64,000 nt of DNA from Gordonia soli NBRC 108243 (lineage in GTDB: Bacteria; Actinomycetota; Actinomycetes; Mycobacteriales; Mycobacteriaceae), in contig NZ_BANX01000017.1 of NCBI RefSeq assembly GCF_000334455.1, positions 32,305-96,304 on the forward strand, in the 5' to 3' direction. Of this stretch, positions 63,983 to 64,000 are shown in pieces. Below the pieces are notes generated by a model. It saw only the letters and a list, made by a program, of their open reading frames with translations. It searched no databases and had not been told where the DNA came from. The first letter of the stretch is position 1; every line of letters begins with the position of its first letter. Position numbers and translations under genes: made by a program.

Positions 63983-64000
63983 TCAGCCGATGCTGAAGGG
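63983..64000 (-). CDS. 3' end of a gene truncated by the window edge
   Basis: Only PFSIG plus a TGA stop is visible on the minus strand. The terminator 60 bases downstream supports a real gene end here. Nothing can be said of its product. Confidence 0.45.
   Translation of the reverse strand, partial: PFSIG

Overview
The window is high-GC DNA with dense, overlapping genes (many GTGA/ATGA stop-start overlaps) from a mycolic-acid actinobacterium of the Mycobacteriales. A cyclopropane/mycolate-type methyltransferase, FprB, Mrf with the zinc-free ribosomal protein set, and the cell-division pair Glp/GlpR all point there. Gordonia is my best guess from overall gene content, not a proven identification. 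I see no rRNA, prophage, CRISPR array or intact insertion sequence; there is one tRNA gene.

Layout. 1-8.5 kb: gntR-arcA, MFS exporters, patatin, VOC protein, SoxR divergent from an FMN reductase-MFS pair, and a universal stress protein. 8.5-15.1 kb: a compact five-gene minus-strand operon of flavoprotein, membrane protein, zinc-ribbon/FHA protein, CPA2 antiporter with Usp-like tail, and a kinase-like protein lacking catalytic residues. This is the least conventional system in the window. 15.2-17.9 kb: the zinc-starvation locus, mrf-rpmE2 divergent from rpmB-rpmG-rpsN-rpsR. 18-18.5 kb: an intergenic island with two related 74-bp elements and a repeated 25-mer. 18.5-27.1 kb: a NhaP antiporter, an AurF-like diiron protein next to FprB, a DinB-like enzyme, AzlCD with its regulator, and a small secreted protein. 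27.4-33.7 kb: a Ugp-type ABC importer with an internal phosphodiesterase and a LysR gene. 33.9-38.4 kb: small proteins, amine oxidase/TetR, methyltransferase and tRNA-Ala. 39.3-50.6 kb: glpR, a drug-export-type ABC system, a P450, then rimJ-glp-galU divergent from a formyl-THF cyclo-ligase. 50.6-55.9 kb: a frameshifted AbiEi-like gene between two copies of a 72-bp palindrome, fmdB, a deleted alanine symporter remnant, NhaA, a SAF protein and MscL. 56-62 kb: an organosulfur uptake and oxidation cluster. 62.3-64 kb: two secreted proteins and the tail of a further gene.

How they work together. Several blocks are nutrient-limitation modules: zinc (Mrf and alternative ribosomal proteins), sulfur (SsuABC, SfnG, flavoprotein/ferredoxin) and glycerophosphodiester or sugar-phosphate uptake. 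Three sodium/proton antiporters of different families plus MscL suggest strong ion and osmotic control. The glp/glpR pair, galU and the methyltransferase belong to envelope growth and division. All functional statements are from motif recognition by eye; no database search was run.
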